Source: Ypsolopha sequella
Taxonomy: Eukaryota > Arthropoda > Insecta > Lepidoptera > Ypsolophidae
Length of the DNA: 64,000 nt
Assembly (NCBI GenBank): GCA_934047225.1
Contig: OW204000.1
Location: 14,712,001-14,776,000 of the forward strand
Reading direction: 5' to 3'
Part shown: positions 22,739 through 33,628 of the stretch, piece after piece
Layout: every line of letters starts with the position of its first letter
Position numbering within the stretch: the stretch's first letter is position 1
Notes under the pieces: model-generated
The model's database searches: none
Told to the model about the DNA's origin: nothing
What the model saw: only the letters and a program-made list of their open reading frames with translations
Position numbers and translations under genes: made by a program

Positions 22739-22893
22739 GCCCAGCGCAAACACTTTGGTCCAAAAACCGAAGGTGGGTGATAGATGAGACGAGGAATACT
22801 TGGTCACATCATCATACATGCAATATTGATTATTGTTTATCTTATTTGTCACCCACCTGCGGGCCTTAGGTTCAAAGTATTTGCGCTAGGCCT
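22739..22893. mobile_element. MITE, GCCCAGCGCAAACACTTT family, copy 1
   Basis: The ends GCCCAGCGCAAACACTTTGG and CAAAGTATTTGCGCTAGGC are inverted, and the internal GGTGGGTGATAGATGAGA then AATACTTGGTCA is shared with the copy at 63842-63988. Confidence 0.8.
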
Positions 22894-23441
22894 GTATACC
22901 TGTATCTTTTGCTGACTGCTATAATAATATCTTTTGCTGACTGGTACATATTCTTCATTTTTTTCATCTTATGTCGATTCTGATTCCATCTTTTTAATAA
23001 CTTCCTTTGTAGGTACAAAAAAACTCATGTTCCTTATAAATACCTTCTTTCTTCATAATAATGGCAGAAAATGTTTATTTAGTTCCGTAATTTAGTTTTG
23101 TTGATGTTTAGTTGTGAGAATATTCTCTAGCATAAGGTGTTTGACATTCATGTAAAGGTAAATATTCCCAAATCTGCTATGAGTAAGGTAAATATTTCCA
23201 AATCTACCAAATTTTGCCATTAAATATCCACAAATCCTGCCACAATGGCAGGAATCTGCCACAAATGGTCACACTGCTAGAAACATAGAGTACAGAGTTT
23301 TTTTTTCTATACAATGAGATTTATACTTTCACAGGCACACAAATATGGTGAACCAAAAGTTATATAAATCGTGGCTCACTCAAGGGAGTCACCGATTGAA
23401 ATAAGTAAGTAAGTGTTGCTTATTTTGCAGTTTAAATAGGT
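22894..23441. other. Non-coding DNA
   Basis: No gene seen. Short duplicated phrases occur (TAAGGTAAATATT twice near 23155-23200; CTGCCACAA twice near 23240-23265). Confidence 0.4.
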
Positions 23442-23617
23442 AATAAAGCTGATTTTAATTTTAGTGCTGTCAAAACTAAATTTTCTTCGATACGAAATAG
23501 TCAAAATAATAATAAAATAATAAATAATAGTTAGGATTAGAAGCTAAATTTCTTTGGAAAATTTTAAACTTTGACAGCACTAATACTAAAATTAAAGGCT
23601 TCAGAATTGGCTTTATT
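23442..23617. mobile_element. MITE, GAAGGCTTTAATTTTAG family, copy 3
   Basis: The left end AATAAAGCTGATTTTAATTT followed by TAGTGCTGTCAAAAC is inverted at the right as ACTTTGACAGCACTAATACT followed by AAAATTAAAGGCTTCAG and CTTTATT. Internally it has TAATAATAAAATAATAAATA, an AT expansion absent from copies 1 and 2. Confidence 0.8.
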
Positions 23618-24912
23618 GATTTGCAATATTCCGCTTAACTTTGGTAATTGCAAATTATTAATAATATATCCTTATGTTCAAGTTAATCTGTTAAATGGCA
23701 TAGGTATGTACCTAAGTTCATGTTATAAATATTATGGTATCTATGGTACATACGCCTCAGCGGTTCCTAAAAGGTGTTCCGCGGAACCCTGGGGTTCCGT
23801 AGAGCGGTTACAGGGCTTCCGCGTAATACGTATCGATATAAAATATTATTACTATTATACACGCTCTGTCGCAGAAAGCAGGTAGCCGACGAAGCCAGAA
23901 TATATAGAAGCCAGAATATACAGAATCTATCCACAGAAAGGGCCAAAAACCATCATGCTAACTGTCGGATTATGAATGATATAATTAATAAATAATAATA
24001 TAATACCTATAACTGTAATGGTAGGGAAGACCGTGACTTTAGGATGTGGATAGGATAATAGAGAGTACCGGATATGTATCCTAGAGTACGCCTTGGATTA
24101 GTGGAGAGACAAAAGGCGTCCCGCAATGGGTCACGGCGGCGCGACGGCTCAAAAATGACCCAGAAGCGGGACGTCCCGGAAAATCCGGGACGGTTAGCAA
24201 GCCTAGTATGGGATTGGGTACGTGGTGGACTCAGTGTGATTGTTCAAGAACTCTTGAATAAGAAAGGCTTAACTTTCATTATAGGAGTTGGAGTTCCGCC
24301 TAAAGAAGGGTGATTATTTAGGGTTCCATAGCCCAAACAAATTGGGAACCGCATCCTTAGAATAAGGAATACAAAATACTTACTGTATGCGTACCATAGA
24401 CACCATAATACTATTTATATCAGTGTATTCCTTAGAATAAGAACAAGGTGTATACATAATATCAGTGATGCGTGGGTACCAAATAAATAGCCAAGCCATA
24501 GAGGAAACGCTATTAAACGGTACGCACCGCTATGTGGATCTAAATACTGTTCGTTGAGGGCACCGAAAAATATACACTTCCAATAAAATAAAGTATGAAA
24601 GTGTCTTTTTAAAGCGTTAACGGCTCTAGCAAAGGCCGATAAAAAACTCCCGAATAAAAGCTCCCACTGACACATCAACATCAACAAAGCGCTCGTGCGA
24701 ACGTAAGCTTACCCGATGCACCAACGATTCGATAGGTACTCTACATGAAGTGATGGATAGCCACTCCATAGACGGAGCGCTATTGAACGGTGCGCACCGC
24801 CATATAGACTGGGGTTCTATTTGTCGTATGCGCCGATCACTCGATCGTCGAAGTAGGTAGGTACCTGTAATTTTGTATCATAATATTACTTCGTTGCACT
24901 CGACCTATTTAA
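23618..24912. other. Non-coding DNA
   Basis: No gene or defined element. A phrase containing GCTATT(A/G)AACGGT(A/G)CGCACCGC appears at 24509 and 24780, indicating two copies of a small repeat of about 270-bp period. The open frame at 24074-24313 shows no domain. Confidence 0.4.
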
Positions 24913-25306
24913 TCTATATAATAAAAATGAATTGCTGTTCGTTAGTCTCGCTAAAACTCGAGAACGGATGAACCGATTTGGCTAATTTTAGTCTTGAAAT
25001 ATTTGTGGAAGTCCGGGGAAGGTTTAAACGATGAGACAATGTGGAAAAATTGCGAGGAAAATACTAAAAACGACAATTTTATTTTCCCATACAAACTGTT
25101 CTTACCTGTCAAACATTTGATGTTCGCCCCGTCGCGTCGGTTCGGTATTCTAGGAAAAATTACATGTAGATCTAGATTAAGTAAGGGTTTGGAATCGACA
25201 ACATATATCCATAATAGTCTGATTATCGCGTATTTAGATTTAAAACATGTAAAATAATGACACTATAACGACACTTGGTTGTTGTGTTGGGTGCGTTCAG
25301 AAATAT

Positions 25307-25339
25307 CATAGCCTCCTTTACCTCCAAAGGAGGCTATGG
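25307..25339. repeat. 33-bp hairpin insertion with a 6-bp duplication
   Basis: CATAGCCTCCTTT, a five-base loop ACCTC, CAAAGGAGGCTATG and one further base lie between AAATAT (25301-25306) and AAATAT (25340-25345). Helitron copy 2 reads straight through GCGTTCAGAAATATACTTTG, so the empty site is known exactly. Confidence 0.85.
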
Positions 25340-25771
25340 AAATATACTTTGAAACAGTAAAGTTCGCTTTATACGATCTGAATTGGGTACTTTACTAAAA
25401 ATCAAATCAGCACTTTATCGAATGTCAAAACGCCCCGGTACTATGAAATTTGTATGAGGTTTTACATTATGACGTCACAGTTTTCTGTGATCAAACTGCT
25501 TCCATTTTTCTTAGTATTTAGCAATTATAAAATTGTCAAACCCTCAAAAAATCTAAATGTTTTAACGATTATTTTAGAAAATTACATTGGAATTTGTCAG
25601 TTATTTTACTTTAACAGCAGTCAAGTTTCAGAATGCACGGAACTGCATACAATTTATCTATTACCCGCACACATTATGTTTTTAACGCCTGAAAAAAAGA
25701 TTCAAAACTTGATTTCTCATTCTGTCACCATTATAGTTACCATTATTAGTACACGAAAACATTACATAAAA

Positions 25772-26239
25772 CCTAACATAGGTCGTCGAAGTCAATCGAA
25801 TGTGCGACGAGCTACCTCACGCGCTAATCGCACTGATGACCAGCGAGAGACTGATAATGATAACAGTCGTATTGGTATGGCACATTTGCGTTCTAGAGTA
25901 AATTACAATGAAGTGGGTAATAGGCATAGAATTGAACGAGTTCGGGCACATCGATCACAACAGCAGCGAGCACGGGAAAATGAAAAAGATCGATTCCGTA
26001 GACGCAATGTTCCTGTGAACCTGGCACGAGGAGCATTCTCCTACGATCCGGAAATAGATTATAGTGCCGACATATCTGTAAGAATTGGGGAAATGTCAAT
26101 CATTTGTCAACATTGTAAAGCTTTAAAATACAGCGGTGAATCTGCAGGATTATGTTGTGCTGGTGGTAAAGTAAAATTGCCACAATTAGTCCTACCACCT
26201 GATCCATTAGACTCATTAGTTTTTGGGATGGTTGATTAA
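25772..26239 (+). pseudogene. Helitron RepHel N-terminal fragment, copy 1
   Basis: The frame contains NIGRRSQSNVRRATSRANRT, then NVPVNLARGAFSYDPEIDYS, a zinc-binding segment CQHCKALKYSGESAGLCCAG with GKVKLPQL, and PPDPLDSLVFGM. This C-x2-C ... C-C-x-x-G-K-V-x-L-P-x-L pattern opens animal Helitron replicase-helicase proteins, ahead of the Helitron_like_N domain. The initiator Met present in copy 2 (MPRRKRP) has been replaced in this copy. After the stop at 26237-26239 a shortened continuation (GAETNKKFSAMNF, then GKNDNFVGHLHW) jumps over most of the protein. The Rep nuclease and PIF1-like helicase are deleted. Confidence 0.85.
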
Positions 26240-26692
26240 TTGATTACAGGTGCTGAAACCAACAAAAAATTCAGTGCTATGAATTTTTATTCATACAGAC
26301 AAAGTGGGAAAAATGACAATTTTGTCGGCCACTTACATTGGAAGCCCACGCCACATGCACGAGTACGCGGTGTCGTGCATTTGGGTATAAATGTTGTTAC
26401 TAATACATATATATCTGAAATAAAATTCAATTTGATACAATTCAAATATTTTTTTATTAAAGACTATATTAATCAATCTTTAAGATAGGAACCATATTTT
26501 CAAAAATTTCCGCGATTGGCACCTGAATCGGTAACATATCAATTAATCTAACAGCAAAGGCGAACCAGGCCTGCTAAAGATGTCTTGACTTGGCTCGCCA
26601 GGATTTGACGGCGTGGCGGAAGGCCTCGGTGACTCGGACAAGTCTGGTAGAACCAGAATATTGCCGATGTTGTGCTCATGATTTTCTTAAAT

Positions 26693-27023
26693 CTAATCCA
26701 AATCCTTTAGTTCTTCGGCAGTTAAATTAAGTTCTGAAAATGTTATTCCTTCAGACGATGACACAGATGATGATGATGGCATTGTTGAGACGAACTTCGG
26801 TTTTAATAACAGTTGTTGTTTCACTCGATTTTTTTGTTCCTTAGCCCTATTAATTCGTATTATTCGGCTCAAATTGTGACCGCACTTTATACAAAACTTG
26901 AAGGTATCAGCGGTTATTGTGAAAAATTCGTCGCATCTTAACAATTTTTTTTTGCAATTAGGACAGGTAGGTACTTTTGTTGTTCTGCTGTTCTATCCAC
27001 TTTTTACAAAAGGTACAATGCAT
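26693..27023 (-). pseudogene. Antisense zinc-ribbon ORF of the Helitron, copy 1
   Basis: On the minus strand, starting at ATG 27023-27021, the frame encodes MHCTFCKKWIEQQNNKST and then breaks at a four-base insertion (TACC repeated). Past it the protein resumes with C-P-N-C, LLRCDEFFTITADTFKF, CIKCGHNLSRIIRINRAKEQ, a Ser-rich SSSSVSSSEG and an acidic tail ELNLTAEELKDLD. The C-x2-C pairs suggest two zinc ribbons, though the third pair has C-x2-F instead of C-x2-C. Allowing for the insertion, the length is 108 residues. Function unknown. Confidence 0.7.
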
Positions 27024-27400
27024 TGTTAAAAGTTAACTATAACTTCTGAAAAATAGTTTTGAAATATCAATTATATTTTCTTGGAAAGTGACACTGACAG
27101 TCAGTGTTGCCAAGTTACTATTCTACTATTACGTTTAGTAATGTGGCGTAATCGATACAGACAAAAAAATAGGCTGGTACCTTATTTGTTAACATAAGTG
27201 TCTATAATCTAATATAATGTCTCATGCAAAATAATTATGAACATTAAGCTGGACATGTGTGCGTGATTTGCCCACTCTTTCCGACCACTATGGAGCCGAT
27301 ACTTAGACTATCTGATGATGCCTTTATAAAGCTACCGGCTCTGAAATGCATATGGTTTATATTAAGAGGTAAGTGATACGAAGTTCACCGGGTCAGCTAG

Positions 27401-28257
27401 TGTAAAAATAAAGCCTGACCAGAAAAATGAAAAACCTGCTCTAGGAGCGCCACATTTGCCTTTATGATTGCAGCACTCATACTCACTACACATATAAAAA
27501 AACAACACCACACTTAAAGAAGCAAATTAAATAAAAAAAAAGCGTTTTGAGGAATAAATTTCCAGCAAGCTGAAAACCATTTAAATACCTTCATTTGGTC
27601 CTAAATGCATGTAAATGGTGATTTGCAGTTTGCAGTATTCTAGGCTGCAAAAATGCTGGAGAACGTGCTATGCCCGGTGTTTCATTCCATAGGTAAGTAT
27701 TTCTATGTATGAAATTGCTTGTTTTACTATATTTACTTTTATATAATTAAAATCATTTGTAAGAGAAAGTATAATATCCCCTAAAAGTCTGAAGGTGTTG
27801 CCATTTGTAGCTATGTTAAAAATCCCTATCCATATACACCGAAATAAAAGACTAGCGTAGTATGACGGCTGCTTTCACTTATTTTTGTGCTAGGTAGTTA
27901 GGTATTATTTATATATATTAGGTAAAATTTGATCTTAACATCTAACTCTCCACCTGTTTGCCGCACCAAGCTCTGTTGGACGTAATTTGATATGCCCATT
28001 TAAAACGGTGCGGGCCGCGAGTCAAGTGGTGTATTTATTGGTTTTTATGGCTTTCCTATTTATAAATACCACACGTATTGTATATCGTTGTATTCTTAGA
28101 TACATTGTCTACAATATAATAACATATTTTTCTATGATCGAACTGAATCGAATGAAAAAGGGTTACTTCGTTACTTCTGACTTTTCTATAGAATATAAAA
28201 AATATCAAATAACATATAGTTTTCTTTCTGTACTTTATTTACCCTCTTAAAAAAATA
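27401..28257. other. Spacer between the two Helitrons
   Basis: AT-rich DNA without a recognisable gene. The frame 27987-28250 is short and domain-free. Confidence 0.45.
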
Positions 28258-29056
28258 TCTATATAAATAAAAATGAATTGCTGTTCGTTAGTCTCGCTAA
28301 AACTCGAGAACGGCTGAACCGATTTGGCTATGTTTAGTCTTGAAATATTCGTGGAAGTCCAGGGAAGGTTTAAGCGATGAGAAAATGTGGAAAAATTGCG
28401 AGGAAAATACTAAAAACGACAATTTTATTTTCCCATACAAACTGTTCTTACCTGTCAAACATTTGATGTTCGCCCCGTCGCGTCAGTTCGGTATTTTAGG
28501 AATAAAAACATGTAGATCTAGATTAAATAAGGGTTTGGAATCGACAACATATATCCATAATAGTCTGATTATCGTGTATTTAGATTTAAAACATCTAAAA
28601 TACTGACATTATAATGACACTTGATTGTTGTGTTGGGTGCGTTCAGAAATATACTTTGAAACAGTAAAGTTCGCTATACGATCTAAAATTGGGTACTTCC
28701 CTAAAAATCAAATCAGCGACTCTTTATCAAATGTCAAAACGCCCCGATACTATGAAATTTGTATGAGGTTTTACCGGTTTTACATTATGACTACAGTTTT
28801 CTGTGATCAAACTGCTTCCTTTTTTCTTAGTTTTTAGCAATTATAAAATTGTCAAACCCTCGAAAAAATCCGTAAAAATATTTTAACGATTATTTTAGAA
28901 GATCACATTGGATTGTGTCAGTTATTTTACTTTAACAGCAGTCAAGTATCAAAATGCACGGAATTGCATTCAATTTATCTATTACCCGCACACATTATGT
29001 TTTTAACACCTGAAAAAAGATTCAAAACTTGATTTATCATTCTGATACTGCTTACA

Positions 29057-29793
29057 ATGCCGAGGAGAAAACGACCTAACATAGGTCGTCGAAGTCGATC
29101 GAATGTGCGACGAGCTACCTCACGCGCTAATCGCACTGATGACCAGCGAGAGACTGATAATGATACAGTCGTATTGGTATGACAGATTTGCATTCTAGAG
29201 TGAATTACAATGAAGTGGATAATAGGCATAGAATGGAACGAGTTCGGGCACATCGATCACAACAGCAGCGAGCACGGGAAAATGAAATTGATCGATTCCG
29301 CAGACGCAATGTTCCTGTGAACCTGGCACGAGGAGCATTCTCCTACGATCAAGAAATAGATTATAGTGGCGACAAATCTGTGACAATTGGGGAAATGTCA
29401 ATCATTTGTCAACATTGTAAAGCTTTAAAATACAGCGGTGAATTTGCAGGATTATGTTGTGCTGGTGGTAAAGTAAAATTGCCACAGTTAGTCCCACCAC
29501 CTGATATATTAGACTCATTAGTTTTTGGGATGACTGATTAATTGATTACAGGTGCTGAAACCAACAAAAAAGTCAGTGCTATGAATTTTTATTCAAACAG
29601 AATCCGTGAACGATTGACGTACATCCGTCTAAACCAACAGCAGCTTCGATCTGAAGTGTACACTCATCTTCGCGATGCTATTAATGCCGATGGCAATGCA
29701 AACAATGTGGGAAAAATGACAATTTTGCCGGCCACTTACATTGGAAGGCCACGCCACCACGGTGTCGTGCATTTGGGTATATTTGTTGACTAA
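29057..29793 (+). pseudogene. Helitron RepHel N-terminal fragment, copy 2
   Basis: ATG at 29057 starts MPRRKRPNIGRRSRSNVR. A one-base deletion near 29165 (GATAATGATACAG against GATAATGATAACAG in copy 1) shifts the frame, after which FRRRNVPVNLARGAFSYDQE, CQHCKALKYSGEFAGLCCAG and DSLVFGMTD follow. After the stop at 29539-29541 comes a continuation, GAETNKKVSAMNFYSNRIRE, RLTYIRLNQQQLRSEVYTHL, RDAINADGNANNVGKMTILP, ATYIGRPRH. The last part corresponds to the Helitron_like_N region in full-length proteins (RDAINADGNxxxIGxxxILPxTYxGSPR) and is then cut by the internal deletion. Confidence 0.85.
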
Positions 29794-30037
29794 TACATAT
29801 ATGTCTGAACTAATATTCAATTTGATATAATTCAAATATTTTTTATTAAAGACTATATAAATGAACCTTTACGGTAGGAACCATATTTTCTTAAATTTCC
29901 GCGATTGACACCTGATTTGGCAACATATCAATTAATCTAACAGCAAATGCGAACCAGACTTGCTAAAGATGTCTTGACTTGCCTCGCCAGGACTTGACGG
30001 CGTGGCGAATATTGCCGATGTTGTGTTCATGAGTTTC

Positions 30038-30370
30038 TTAAATCTCATCCAAATCTTTTAGTTCATCGGCAGTTAAATTAAGTTCTGAAAATGTTATTCC
30101 TTCAGATGATGACACAGATGATGATGATGGCATTGTTGAGACGAACTTCGGTTTTAATAACAGTTGTTGTTTCACTAGATTTTTTTGTTCCTTAGCCCTA
30201 TTAATTCGTATTATTCGGTTCAAATTGTGACCGCACTTTATACAAAACTTGAAGGTATCAGCGGTTATTGTGAAACATTCGTCGCATCTTTACAATTGTT
30301 TTGTGCAACTAGGACAGGTACTTCTGTTGTTCTGCCGTTCTATCCACTTTTTACAAAAGGGACAATGCAT
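30038..30370 (-). pseudogene. Antisense zinc-ribbon ORF of the Helitron, copy 2
   Basis: From ATG 30370-30368 the frame reads MHCPFCKKWIERQNNRST, CPSC, then an in-frame TAA where copy 1 has TTA (Leu), then RCDECFTITADTFKFCIKC, GHNLNRIIRINRAKEQ, SSSSVSSSEG and ELNLTADELKDLDEI. Four C-x2-C pairs make two zinc ribbons. This copy has one premature stop and no frameshift; copy 1 has a frameshift and no stop. The total is 110 residues. The protein family is not recognised. Confidence 0.75.
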
Positions 30371-30479
30371 TGTTAAAAGTTAACTGTAACTTCTGAAAAA
30401 TAGTTTTGAAATATCAATTATATTTTCTTGGAAAGTTCGGTGACAGTGACACTGACAGTCAGTGTTGGCAGGTTACTAT

Positions 30480-31014
30480 CAGTGTTGCCACCTTAGCCCT
30501 TTTCGGGCTAGATCTAGCACTTTTTACTGTAGTTGAACTCGTTTTTTGATGATTTAGCCCGAAAAGAGCAATCTAGCCCTTTTCGTTATGTGTATATTTA
30601 TAGTTCTGTGAACCTAATTAAAACTAAAACCAGAAACAAAATGGGGCTAAAAACAATTATATCCATACTACGTATACGATGGGGTTTAAAACGACTGAGA
30701 GAGTCTTGCTGTTCACACAAGGTGTCAACTGAAATAATAAAAAACTGTAGGATTCATTTGAAATTTTCGTTCAAATCCGCAAAAAACGCAGATGTCAATC
30801 AGCCATCAACTTTTTCTGCTTCAGCAGGTACGATTTTTAACAATTCAATAACTTAGTTTCTACTCTCTTTAGGTTTACTCTGTTGCATTTTCTGAAATTA
30901 CTTACTACATTTCAAATAAACAATTTTTAGCACTTTTGATGGCAAAATTTGCTAAATCTAGCCCTTTCTAGCTTGTCCAACCGCTCTTTTTCAAAAACAA
31001 AGGTGGCAACACTG
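30480..31014 (+). mobile_element. Non-autonomous hAT element inserted in Helitron copy 2
   Basis: The terminal inverted repeats are CAGTGTTGCCACCTT at the left and AAGGTGGCAACACTG at the right (reverse complement of AAGGTGG matching CCACCTT). A perfect 8-bp target duplication, GTTACTAT, lies at 30472-30479 and 31015-31022, the length hAT transposases make. Helitron copy 1 has the uninserted counterpart near 27114. Inside, the plus strand keeps the tail of a hAT transposase: VNLIKTKTRNKMGLKTIISI, LRIRWGLKRLRESCCSH, KVSTEIIKNC. The rest of the transposase is gone. A truncated inverted relative is at 7563-7975. Confidence 0.93.
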
Positions 31015-31374
31015 GTTACTATTACGTTTAGTAATGTGGCGTAATCGATACAGATAAAAAAAATAGGCTGGTACCTTATTTGTTAATATAAGTGTCTATA
31101 ATCTAATATAATGTCTCATGCAAAATAATTATGAACATTAAGCTGGACATGTGTGCGTGATTTGCCCACTCTTTCCGCCCACTATGTAGCCGATACTTAG
31201 ACTATCTGATGATGCCTTTATAAAGCTGCCGGCTCTGAAATACATACATATGGTTTATATTAAGAGGTAAGTGATACGAAGTTCACCGGGTCAGCTAGTA
31301 TACAAATATTTATATCTTTCCATAGGGAAATATCAAGAAAAACCAAACCACAATGTCCCTTAGACCATATAACA

Positions 31375-31641
31375 TTGGTATATTTTGAGAATATTGGTAT
31401 ATTCTGCAAAGGCAGCAGGTCAGTTAGACTTGAGGGTAAACTTAAAGTCCCCAGAGTAAGCTCTGCATTTGCTAACCGTTTTAAAAACTTTTTGGGTCCA
31501 TTCATTTACAATCAAATTTACAAAGAAATACCTCTAGAAGATAAAACTAAATTAAAACATAATTTAATAAGAAAACTCCGTACTTGGCTTTTATCAAAAT
31601 CTTATGATAGCATTGAAAAACTTTTGCATATCGAATCTTAG
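31375..31641 (+). pseudogene. 3' end of a CR1/Jockey-group non-LTR retrotransposon ORF
   Basis: The frame contains VRLEGKLKVPRVSSAFANRF, KNFLGPFIYNQIYKEIP and LRTWLLSKSYDSIEKLL. The pattern (L-x-V-P-R-x-x-x-x-x-x-x-x-F-x-x-x-G-P-x-x-Y-N ... W-L) is the C-terminal tail of several reverse transcriptase-bearing retrotransposon proteins. Only this tail remains, followed by the 3' UTR and a simple repeat. The upstream side is cut by Helitron copy 2, which ends at 31298. Confidence 0.55.
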
Positions 31642-31674
31642 CATTAAATAAACTTTTCATTCCCCCCTTCCTGC

Positions 31675-31676
<2 letters not shown>

Positions 31677-31716
<40 letters not shown>

Positions 31717-31725
31717 TATATATTA
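31677..31725. repeat. (AT)n microsatellite
   Basis: About 48 bases of alternating A and T, possibly the microsatellite tail of the retrotransposon fragment just upstream. Confidence 0.85.
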
Positions 31726-33628
31726 TTTTTTCTAGTGATTTACATGTTATACATTGCTCACACGGACACTTCTTTCTATAGGTACCCACATACATATAAG
31801 CGAAAACTTCATTTATCACTTATAGAAAAACTATTTCCCATTAGGTAACACATTTACACTTAATCGTATATTTATATATGATATCATAAACTAATCATAC
31901 ACTTAGGTACAATTTACAAAATAAAATAACTGTTTATATTAATTATAGCACTGGGCGTCCTTTGGCGAAAATAACTTCATAGTGCTTCCGTGTTACGGAG
32001 AACTCTAGTATCGGAGCACACATATTCGAAACTATTATTATGTGCTAGGTTGTTAGTTTTTCAGTCTGAGAAAGAATCTGTTAATGTGTCGGAAGCCTGC
32101 TTTGGGTATTATTAGTCCCAAATTCTTTTTGTTCTCTATTTTTGTATTTTACTAACCCTAGGATAGGCCTAATTAAGTTTTTCTGTAATACTAACCATTT
32201 AAGTAAATAAATAAATAAAAATAAATAAATATTCTCTAAGCAATGTCCACATAGAGTTTTTGACGTACAACATTTTTTGCTAAAGACAAGCTTGTTTTTC
32301 ATTGACAAGCCTGTTTTTATTGAACATAGACCACCAGTGTTAAACTAATCAGTTTAATCACAGACCACAAAAAACCGATCATGAATAGAAAATCGACCTA
32401 AAAAAGAGACGCGCATATCGGTCATAATATGATGGCTATTCAATATTGTGGCGACATCGGGCCCTGCGGTCCGAAATAGAATTATATCGCTAAAATCGAT
32501 TACGAAAGTATGAAGTGAATGGCTTATGATCCATTGTAATTCTATTTCGGACCGCAGGTGGGCTGTCATATTAAGACCAGTTGTGGGTTGAGTGGGTGGA
32601 AAAAAAATCATTTTGTGAGAGTAATTCAACTGTAATTGAGATGGGGAGTTATGTTGTGATATATTACTCCAACAGCATATTTTACATTTTATTACATTGT
32701 AAGTTACTAAATTAAAGTACCTATCTATTGTTTGAATTGCTTTTTCATTTGAGTTAGGCAAAGAATCTATGACATGCAGCCTTGAACTCTCCTGTTGAAG
32801 CTTCACTATGGGGAAGTCCGTATTTTATTGGCAACAAAAATATATTCCTTGCGAACTTTTTTCTTTGCTCTTCATTGGAGAATTTCAATAAAAAAGATGC
32901 TCAGCTCCCATTCATTCAAGTAAGTATTAAGAGATATTTGGGAACCCAAAAAATTTGAACTTTGAATTTATTACCTTTCCAGAATAAAAGAGACAGCGAT
33001 ACCTACTCAGAGAAAAAAGTTTCATGAGTAATAATATAATAAGAGACACATTAAGCCTATAGGTCATTTATTTTAGCATGCAGTTTTCAATAGAGGGCAG
33101 TACTAAATCTGGTTACAAAGTTCTTAGTTTTGAATGATGGTGTTCATATAAAAAACACGTGTTAAATGCATATCGTCTTTTATTTTTTGGCGTGTACTAA
33201 TGTGTGACTGTTTTTAGTCTGTGAATTTCCCCATTTCTTGGGAATTCACTTTTACTCTGGTAACTTTTACACACACTAACATAAATTCTTTCACCGACAC
33301 AAAAACCGGTGACGCTGCCTGTCCCTTGCTCTATATATTTACTCTCTCTACGACCGACACAAAACCGGGGACGCTGTCCCTGCTCTATAGGTAGTATATA
33401 CTCTTCAAAGAGTAAAGCTCTCTACAACCGGAGAAGAGAGCCTATCTCGGTTCATTTGTGCCAACACGTACAGCAGCGAAATATATTGGCCCCTAGTCTA
33501 AGTCTATGATATAGAATTATTATCATTAAGCAAGACTGTCTCATCTCTATGCACTCTAGTGTCACTCTTCAACAATTCGTCTCTATGGTATTACTAAACT
33601 TATATAAATACGAGTAGGTAGGTATGAT
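31726..33628. other. Non-coding DNA with small inverted and direct repeats
   Basis: No gene. Besides the hairpin at 32463-32558, there are two copies of a CCGACACAAAA(A)CCGG(T/G)GACGCTG phrase at 33294 and 33353. Confidence 0.4.
32463..32558. repeat. 96-bp hairpin element with perfect 22-bp arms
   Basis: CCTGCGGTCCGAAATAGAAT followed by TA at the left is exactly inverted at the right (TAATTCTATTTCGGACCGCA then GG), with a 52-bp loop. It resembles a miniature fold-back element; target duplication is not clear. Confidence 0.75.

Larger units (their letters stand above)
24913..27400 (+). mobile_element. Helitron copy 1 (internally deleted)
   Basis: The 5' end is TCTATATAATAAAAATGAAT followed by TGCTGTTCGTTAGTCTCGCT; the 3' end is ACGAAGTTCACCGGGTCAGC then TAG. 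It begins with TC, ends with CTAG and sits between A (24912) and T (27401), all diagnostic for Helitrons, which replicate by rolling-circle transposition. It carries an N-terminal fragment of the RepHel protein on the plus strand and a zinc-ribbon ORF on the minus strand, but no HUH nuclease or helicase. Its sister copy at 28258-31298 is collinear. An unrelated 33-bp hairpin was inserted at 25307-25339. Confidence 0.9.
28258..31298 (+). mobile_element. Helitron copy 2 (internally deleted, carrying a hAT insertion)
   Basis: The start is TCTATATAAATAAAAATGAA and the end ACGAAGTTCACCGGGTCAGC then TAG, between A (28257) and T (31299). It aligns with copy 1 throughout and is longer because of the 543-bp hAT insertion (with duplication) near 30472-31022. 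Both copies share the deletion that removed the Rep and helicase parts, so they descend from one non-autonomous ancestor; copy 2 keeps slightly more of the RepHel continuation. Confidence 0.9.
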
